NCBI RefSeq assembly: GCF_001279585.1
Contig: NZ_LGEC01000002.1
Span: forward strand, 137,584-201,583
DNA from: Nocardiopsis sp. NRRL B-16309
GTDB taxonomy: Bacteria; Actinomycetota; Actinomycetes; Streptosporangiales; Streptosporangiaceae
DNA length: 64,000 nucleotides
Reading direction: 5' to 3'
Shown piece by piece: positions 58,588-64,000 of this stretch. The notes beneath the pieces were generated by a model. That model worked only from the letters and a program-made list of their open reading frames with translations. It made no database searches and was not told the origin of the DNA. Positions within the stretch are counted from its first letter, which is position 1, and the number at the start of each line of letters is the position of its first letter. Made by a program: the position numbers and the translations under genes.

Positions 58588-59733
58588 ATGCGCCTGCTGC
58601 ACACCTCGGACTGGCACCTGGGTCGCTCCTTCCACCGGGAGAACCTCATCGACGCCCAGGCCGTCTTCCTCGACCACCTCGTCGACACCATCGCCGACCA
58701 GCGGATCGACGTGGTGGTCGTCTCCGGCGACCTCTACGACCGCGCGCTGCCGCCGGTGGACGCCGTCCGGCTGTTCGACCACGCGCTCGGCCGGATCCGC
58801 GCCACCGGCGCCCGCGCCGTCCTCATCAGCGGCAACCACGACTCCATGACCCGGATGTCGTTCGCCACCGGGCTCATCGACGCCTCCGGCGTGCACCTGC
58901 GCAGCTCGCTGGACGGGGTCGGCACACCCGTCGTGGTCGAGGACGCGCACGGACCCGTCGCCTTCTACGGCATCCCCTACCTGGAACCGGAGATCGCCCG
59001 GCACCACTGGGACCTGCCCGAGCGCGGGCACTCCGCCGCCCTCGGGCACGCCATGGACCTGGTCCGCGCCGACCTGGCCGAGCGTCCCGGCACCCGCTCG
59101 GTGGTGCTCTCGCACGCCTTCGTCAGCGGCGGCGAGCCCTCCGACAGCGAACGCGACATCTCGGTGGGCGGCGCCTCGCACGTGTCGGCCGCGGTCTACG
59201 ACGGGGTGGACTACGTCGCCCTGGGCCACCTGCACGGCCGCCAGACCATCACCCCGTCCGTGCGCTACCCCGGCAGCCCCCTGGCCTACTCCTTCTCCGA
59301 GGAGCACCACGTCAAGGGCTACTGGATCGTCGACCTGGACGCCGACGGCCTGGCCGGGTGCGCATTCCTGCCCGCGCCCGTCCCGCGGCCGCTCGCCCGG
59401 ATCCGGGGACGGATCGAGGACCTGCTCACCCGGCCCGAGTGGGAGGCCTACACCGGGCACTGGCTGCAGATCACCCTCACCGACCCCCGTCGCCCCGCCC
59501 ACCCCATGGACCGGCTGCGCGAGCGCTTCCCGCACGCGCTGCTGCTGGAGTTCGACCCCGAGGGCGGCGCCGAACGCTCCCGCGCGGTGACCTCGCCGGT
59601 CGCCGACCGCAGCGAGCGCGAGGTGATCGCCGACTTCGTCGAGTGGGCGCGCGGCACCCCCGCCACACCCGAGGAGGAAGCACTGGTGAACGCGGCGATC
59701 GAACAGGTCCGGCTCCAGGAGGGGACGCGCTGA
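58588..59733 (+). CDS. sbcD: Exonuclease SbcCD, nuclease subunit SbcD
   Basis: 381 residues, Mre11-type phosphoesterase with the metal motifs TSDWHLG (D8, H10), VSGDLYDRA, GNHD and LGHLHG. With SbcC it cuts hairpin and protein-blocked DNA ends. ATG 58588 starts the conserved MRLLHTSDWH. Stop overlaps the sbcC ATG by one base (TGATG). Confidence 0.96.
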   Translation: MRLLHTSDWHLGRSFHRENLIDAQAVFLDHLVDTIADQRIDVVVVSGDLYDRALPPVDAVRLFDHALGRIRATGARAVLISGNHDSMTRMSFATGLIDASGVHLRSSLDGVGTPVVVEDAHGPVAFYGIPYLEPEIARHHWDLPERGHSAALGHAMDLVRADLAERPGTRSVVLSHAFVSGGEPSDSERDISVGGASHVSAAVYDGVDYVALGHLHGRQTITPSVRYPGSPLAYSFSEEHHVKGYWIVDLDADGLAGCAFLPAPVPRPLARIRGRIEDLLTRPEWEAYTGHWLQITLTDPRRPAHPMDRLRERFPHALLLEFDPEGGAERSRAVTSPVADRSEREVIADFVEWARGTPATPEEEALVNAAIEQVRLQEGTR

Positions 59734-62700
59734 TGCGGCTGCACACGCTCACCATGCGGGCGTTCGGGCCGTTCGCGGACACCGAGCGCGTCGACTTCGA
59801 CCGGCTCGGCGCGGGCGGCCTCTTCCTCATCCACGGCCCCACCGGCGCGGGCAAGACCTCCGTGCTGGACGCCGTGTGCTTCGCGCTCTACGGCTCCCTG
59901 CCCGGGGCGCGCGGCAAGGACCGCTCCCCCAAGAGCGACCACGCGCCACTGGACCGGATCCCCGAGGTGACCCTGGAGTGCACCGTCCGGGGGCGCCGCG
60001 TGCGCATCGAGCGCCGCCCCCGCTGGGAGCGGCCGAAGAAGCGCGGCACCGGCACCATCACGGAGAACGCCAAGGTGGTCGTGAGCGAGCGCGTGAACGG
60101 CCGCTGGGAGGGCGTCACCACCCGGCCGGACGAGGCCGGGCAGTTCATCGGCGACCTCGTCGGCCTGACCATCGACCAGTTCTGCCAGATCGCCATGCTG
60201 CCCCAGGGCGACTTCGCCCGGTTCCTGCGCGCGAAGTCCGACGAGCGCCGCGAGTCCCTGGAGCGGATCTTCAACACCCGCGTGTTCCGGGACGTCGAGG
60301 ACTGGTTCAAGGGGCACGCCAACCGGCTGCGCCGCGAGGTGGAGACCGCCAACGACCGGGTGCGGTCCGTCGCCGGACGGATCGCCGAGGTCGGCCGCTC
60401 CCCCGCGCCCGACCTGCCGGAGGAGCTGTCGGCCTGGGCGGCCGAGCTCGCCTGCGTCACCGGCGCGACCGCCGCCGACGCCGACGCCGTGGCCTCCGGG
60501 TTCACCGAGGCGCGCGCGTCGGCCCAGCGCGCCCTGACCGAGGGCCGCGAGATCCGGTCGCGCCAGGAGCGGCTGGCCGCGGCCCGGGAGCGGCGCGCCC
60601 GGTTGGCCGGGGACGCGCGGGAGCGGGCCCGGATCGACGTCCGACTGGCCGAGGCCGAGCGCGCCGAGGCCGTTCTGCCGTTCCTGCGGGCCCGCGACCA
60701 CCGGCGCACCGAACTCGACAAGGCCGAGATCGCGGTGGCCGACCAGGTGTCCCTGGTCGCGGGGCTGGAGGACGTCGGCCCCGGCATCGGCGCCGACGTC
60801 GGCGCGGCGGCGGGAGCGGGAGCGGGCACCGATCCGGGAGCGGACGCGGGCACGGGAGCAGGCGACAGCCCGGCCGGCGGCCCGGGCGCGGGTCTCCCCC
60901 GGGGCACGGGTGTCGGTTCGAGGGCGGGCACCGGCTCGAACACGGGGGTCGAGCCGATCGACGGGGGCCCGGCCGGGCGCGGACGCCCGCAGGCCCTGCT
61001 GCGCGCCGCCGAGCAGCGCAGGCGCGACGAGCTCGCCCGGTTGGACCTGATGCGCGGCGACGCCGAGCGTCGAACGTCGCTGGGGCAGGCCATCACCCGC
61101 TTCACCGGGCGGCTGGCCGGTATCGAGGGCGACCTGGCGCAGGTCCGTGCCCGCCTGGCCGACCTGCCCGCGCGGATCGAACGGGTCACCGGCGAACTGC
61201 GCCGGGCGCGCGAACTGGGCGGCCAGGCGGAGGCGGCCGAGACCGCGCTGGCCGCCGCCGAGCGGCGCCGGACGGCGGCCGTCGAGCACGAGCGGCTGGG
61301 CGCGGACCTGGCGGCGGCCGAGGAGCGCCACCGGGCGGCCGTGGACGCGGCGCAGAACGCCCGCGACCGCGCCCTGGACCTGCGCGAGCGGCGGATCACC
61401 CAGATGTCGGCCGAGCTGGCCGCCGGGCTGGTCGACGGCGAGCCCTGCGCGGTCTGCGGCTCCGAGCACCACCCCCGTCCGGCCCTCCCCTCCCAGGGCG
61501 GCCTGGTGACCGCGGAGGAGGAGAAGGCCGCGCACACCGCCGCCGACCGGGCGTGGACGGCCCGCTCGGAGGCCGAGTCCGCGGTCGTGGCGCTGCGCGA
61601 GCGCCGCACGGCCGCCGCCGAGCGCGCCGAGGGGCGCACCGTCCCGGCCGCCCGGGAGGAGGCCCGGGACCTGCGCACCGCTCTGGACGAGGCGCGTGCC
61701 GCCGCCGGGGAGGCGCAGCGGCTGGAGGAGGCGCTGGACCAGCTCACCACCGAGCTGGAGCGGGGCCGCGCCCGTGAGGCCGACCTGGCGCGGGAGGAGT
61801 CGGAGGTGCGGGCCCACCGTGAGAACGCGGGCCGGGAGCACGAACGGCTCACCGCGCTGCTCGACCGGGCCCGCGGCGACGATCCCGGGCTGGAGGAGCG
61901 CATCGTACGGCTCTCCGAGGAGGCCGACCTGCTGCACGCGGCGACCGAGGCCGTCAACACCCGCGACCTGGCCGCGGAGGAACTGCGCGCAGCCGCCGCG
62001 GACGCCGAGCACCGCCGCGCCGCGTCCGGCTTCGACGACGAGTTCCAGGTGCGGGAGGCCGCCCTGGAGGAGCCGCGGCGGCGGGAGCTGCGCGAGCGGG
62101 CCCGGGCCCATGACGACGGGGTGGCCGCCGCCGAGGCGGTCCTGGCCGATCCGGAGCTGGCCGCCGCCGACGCGGTCCCCGTCCCGGACCTGGCCGCGAT
62201 GGAGGCGGCGGCCGGGCACGCCGCCGCCGCGGCGGACCGCGCGGTGGCCTGGCGGAGCATGCTCCGGGAGCGGGCTGACCGGCTCGCCGCGCTGCGCGGG
62301 GAACTGGTGGCGAGTCTGGCGGGCTGCGAGCCGGTCCTGCGCCGGTACGCGGTGGCCGAGGGGCTGCGCGGCCTGGCGGCGGGCACGTCGGCGGACAACA
62401 CCGACAGCGTGCGGCTGTCCGCCTACGTGCTGGCCGCGCGGTTGGAACAGGTCGTGGCCGCCGCCAACGACCGGTTGCTGACCATGTCGGACGGCCGGTA
62501 CGAGCTGCGGTACACGGTGGACAAGGCGGCCGGGGACGGCCGCGCCCGTTCGGCGGGCGGACTCGGCATGCGGGTCGTGGACGCCTGGACCGGGGTGGAG
62601 CGCGACCCGGCGACGCTGTCGGGCGGCGAGACCTTCTTCAGCTCGCTGGCGCTCGCGCTCGGCCTGGGCGACGTCGCCTCGGCCGAGGCGGGCGGGACCG

Positions 62701-62906
62701 ACATCGACACCCTGTTCGTGGACGAGGGGTTCGGCACGCTGGACGAGGACACCCTGGAGGAGGTCCTGGACGTGCTGGACCGGCTGCGCGACGGCGGTCG
62801 GGCCGTGGGCGTGGTGAGTCACGTCGCGGACCTGCGCCAGCGGGTGACCACCCGGCTCAGAGTGGTCAAGGGCGCCTCCGGCTCGCGTCTGGAGCATGTC
62901 GGGTGA
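59733..62906 (+). CDS. sbcC: Exonuclease SbcCD, ATPase subunit SbcC
   Basis: 1057 residues, Rad50-type. Walker A GPTGAGKT at 35-42, Q-loop region CQIAMLPQGDFARFL near 151, long coiled coils, zinc hook C572-A-V-C575, signature LSGGETFFSS near 962 and Walker B LFVDEGFG near 992. A Gly/Ala/Asp-rich insertion (residues about 348-419) interrupts the first coiled coil, which should be continuous helix. The DNA after the stop codon begins a dispersed-repeat module. Confidence 0.96.
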   Translation: MRLHTLTMRAFGPFADTERVDFDRLGAGGLFLIHGPTGAGKTSVLDAVCFALYGSLPGARGKDRSPKSDHAPLDRIPEVTLECTVRGRRVRIERRPRWERPKKRGTGTITENAKVVVSERVNGRWEGVTTRPDEAGQFIGDLVGLTIDQFCQIAMLPQGDFARFLRAKSDERRESLERIFNTRVFRDVEDWFKGHANRLRREVETANDRVRSVAGRIAEVGRSPAPDLPEELSAWAAELACVTGATAADADAVASGFTEARASAQRALTEGREIRSRQERLAAARERRARLAGDARERARIDVRLAEAERAEAVLPFLRARDHRRTELDKAEIAVADQVSLVAGLEDVGPGIGADVGAAAGAGAGTDPGADAGTGAGDSPAGGPGAGLPRGTGVGSRAGTGSNTGVEPIDGGPAGRGRPQALLRAAEQRRRDELARLDLMRGDAERRTSLGQAITRFTGRLAGIEGDLAQVRARLADLPARIERVTGELRRARELGGQAEAAETALAAAERRRTAAVEHERLGADLAAAEERHRAAVDAAQNARDRALDLRERRITQMSAELAAGLVDGEPCAVCGSEHHPRPALPSQGGLVTAEEEKAAHTAADRAWTARSEAESAVVALRERRTAAAERAEGRTVPAAREEARDLRTALDEARAAAGEAQRLEEALDQLTTELERGRAREADLAREESEVRAHRENAGREHERLTALLDRARGDDPGLEERIVRLSEEADLLHAATEAVNTRDLAAEELRAAAADAEHRRAASGFDDEFQVREAALEEPRRRELRERARAHDDGVAAAEAVLADPELAAADAVPVPDLAAMEAAAGHAAAAADRAVAWRSMLRERADRLAALRGELVASLAGCEPVLRRYAVAEGLRGLAAGTSADNTDSVRLSAYVLAARLEQVVAAANDRLLTMSDGRYELRYTVDKAAGDGRARSAGGLGMRVVDAWTGVERDPATLSGGETFFSSLALALGLGDVASAEAGGTDIDTLFVDEGFGTLDEDTLEEVLDVLDRLRDGGRAVGVVSHVADLRQRVTTRLRVVKGASGSRLEHVG
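60775..60990 (+). repeat. Gly/Ala/Thr-rich coding insertion in sbcC
   Basis: About 70 codons such as GAAAGAGAGTD and TGVGSRAGTGS, made of degenerate GGCRCGGGAGCGGGC-like steps. Similar in kind to the S9 peptidase insertion but different in unit. Confidence 0.7.
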
Positions 62907-63352
62907 GGGGGTGTGTTCGGGGCGCCTCACGCTGGGGCCTTCTCACGCTGGGGTCTTCGTCGTCGCTACTGCCTGGCTCGCCCGTCGCCCGCCACGACCC
63001 TCAACGGACGGCCTTCGGCCGCAGCCCCATTCCTGGCTCGCTGGCGGCAGAGACCCCTCCCGCAGGCACCAGCGCGCCCCTCACACCTGTGCTTTCTTTG
63101 GGCCGCCGCTCGTGCCCGCACCGTCGCCCGCCACCACCCTCAACGGACGCCTCCGGCGCGGTCCTTCCTGCTTTGGCCCGGATCAACCCCCTGTGGTTCC
63201 GGTAGGTGGGACCGCTCACCTTCGACCCCCCTGGTGGCGGAGAGCAACCCCGGGTGGGTGGGACCAACGCCGGGTGGGGGAGCTAGACGACCGGGCGGGG
63301 TGCGGGGGGCTTCGGCCGACCCGGGTCGGGGGCGCGCCGGGGCGGTGGGAGA
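62907..63352 (+). repeat. Gene-free gap carrying two dispersed-repeat copies (3 and 4)
   Basis: 446 bases without a credible gene. It opens with GTGTTCGGGGCGCCTCACGC, as after the Rrf2 stop. Copy 3 (62980-63030) has CCTCAACGGACG and hairpin GGCC-TTC-GGCC (63010-63020). Copy 4 (63113-63180) has CCGTCGCCCGCCACCAC, CTCAACGGACG and hairpin CGCC-TCC-GGCG (63148-63158). CACGCTGGGG is repeated near 62930 and 62945. The last 100 bases must contain the promoter of the next gene. Confidence 0.75.
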
Positions 63353-63781
63353 ATGACCAGCGTGAATTCGCTGGTCAACATCGCCGTGTTCGGAATCGTG
63401 GGCGCCATCATGATGGCCGCCCTCATCGGTCTTCTCCTCGTGCTCTCCGGGAGCGCCCGCGGGGTGACGCCCCCGGTGCGGGTGGCGTTCGGGGTCGCCT
63501 CGGTGGTCCTGCTCGTCGCGCTGCCCTCGCTGGCCGCGGCGAACACCCTGGCCGGTGGCCGGGGCTTCTGGACGGCCTTCGCCGTCGCGAGCTGCGTGGT
63601 GGCGGTGGTCTACGCCGTGAACGTGGCGCTGCTGCCCGTCATCGCCCGCCGTCAGGCCACGGCGACCGGAAGCGCCCTTCCCGCCGGGCTCACGCCGTCA
63701 CTGCCGGTCCTGGCCCTGGGCCTGGTCTTCTGCCTCGTGCTCGGCCTGCTGGGCGCCGGAGTGGCCGCGCTGGCGGTCTGA
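63353..63781 (+). CDS. Small membrane protein of unknown function
   Basis: 142 residues with four predicted membrane helices (about 8-30, 43-63, 72-95, 115-140). ATG 63353 follows GGTGGGAG. I do not recognise the family. It stands alone before a strong terminator. Confidence 0.75.
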   Translation: MTSVNSLVNIAVFGIVGAIMMAALIGLLLVLSGSARGVTPPVRVAFGVASVVLLVALPSLAAANTLAGGRGFWTAFAVASCVVAVVYAVNVALLPVIARRQATATGSALPAGLTPSLPVLALGLVFCLVLGLLGAGVAALAV

Positions 63782-63797
63782 GCGGGACCCCGACCCC

Positions 63798-63831
63798 GGG
63801 GGCCGGTCCGCCACCCGGCGGACCGGCCCCC
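63798..63831 (+). terminator. 15-bp stem terminator after the small membrane protein
   Basis: GGGGGCCGGTCCGCC, loop ACCC, then the exact complement, 17 bases after the stop codon. The last 170 bases of the window hold nothing recognised. Confidence 0.8.
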
Positions 63832-64000
63832 TCCGTCCGTCCGTGGCGAAGGCGGTTCACACCCCTTCGGCCATGCGCTCTCCCGCCCCTTCCGTACGCG
63901 CGGGGCGACGGTCGTGAGACGCGAGGGGCTCCTCTGGCACGAGAGGCACCCGGGGCCCGAGGCCCGAACCCGGCGGGCGAACCCCCGCCCGGCTCAGTCG

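Noticed and set aside
62913..63356. Plus-strand frame of 147 codons after sbcC
   Set aside because: It lies on the dispersed repeats, has no ribosome site and no protein-like composition.

Overview
The window comes from the chromosome of a high-GC actinobacterium (roughly 70 percent G+C or more by eye). Evidence: the order dapB, dapA, rnj, ftsK, rodZ-like, rimO, pgsA, cinA, clgR, DUF3046, recA, recX, miaB read right to left on the minus strand; a complete ergothioneine operon egtABCD; MenA; many GTG starts; and several leaderless-type promoters with a TAnnnT hexamer 6-8 bases before the start codon. I infer a filamentous Streptosporangiales/Nocardiopsis-type organism, but the genus is a guess.

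Layout. 1-3.3 kb: 5' part of an iterative type I polyketide synthase resembling the enediyne PksE family, behind an AT-richer upstream gap. 3.5-7.2 kb: miaA, an XRE/cupin regulator facing a broken MFS-TetR relic, and miaB. 7.2-12 kb: a TAXI-type TRAP transporter operon. 12.2-14.9 kb: an S9 peptidase with a very large Gly/Ala/Thr insertion. 15-18.1 kb: recX, a recA carrying an intein, an SOS box and DUF3046. 18.2-23.5 kb: Lhr helicase and a GNAT protein. 23.8-30.2 kb: a ROK regulator divergent from a sugar ABC importer and a GH3 beta-N-acetylglucosaminidase-like enzyme. 30.4-41.2 kb: Rrf2 regulator, then the clgR-cinA-pgsA-rimO-rodZ-ftsK-rnj-dapA block. 41.6-44.4 kb: holin-like membrane protein, GNAT, menA, dapB. 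44.6-49.1 kb: egtDCBA. 49.3-56.6 kb: an oligopeptide-type ABC operon with an arylamine N-acetyltransferase behind it. 56.9-63.8 kb: DUF457-like membrane hydrolase, O-methyltransferase, sbcD-sbcC, and a small membrane protein.

The most unusual signal is a repeat family. Five in-frame 87-bp tandem copies form the C-terminal tail of an ABC ATPase (about 51352-51786). Related single copies lie in gaps just after stop codons (28.6, 30.95, 63.0 and 63.15 kb), where a short hairpin keeps pairing through compensatory change. Two diverged in-frame copies sit in a linker of Lhr (21355-21500). Low-complexity expansions also occur in the S9 peptidase and in SbcC.

Functional links: MiaA and MiaB act in sequence on tRNA A37; DapA and DapB are consecutive steps of lysine/diaminopimelate synthesis; EgtA-D make ergothioneine from histidine and glutamylcysteine; the sugar importer plus GH3 enzyme look like an amino-sugar uptake and cleavage module under ROK control. 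No tRNA, rRNA, CRISPR array or insertion sequence was recognised.
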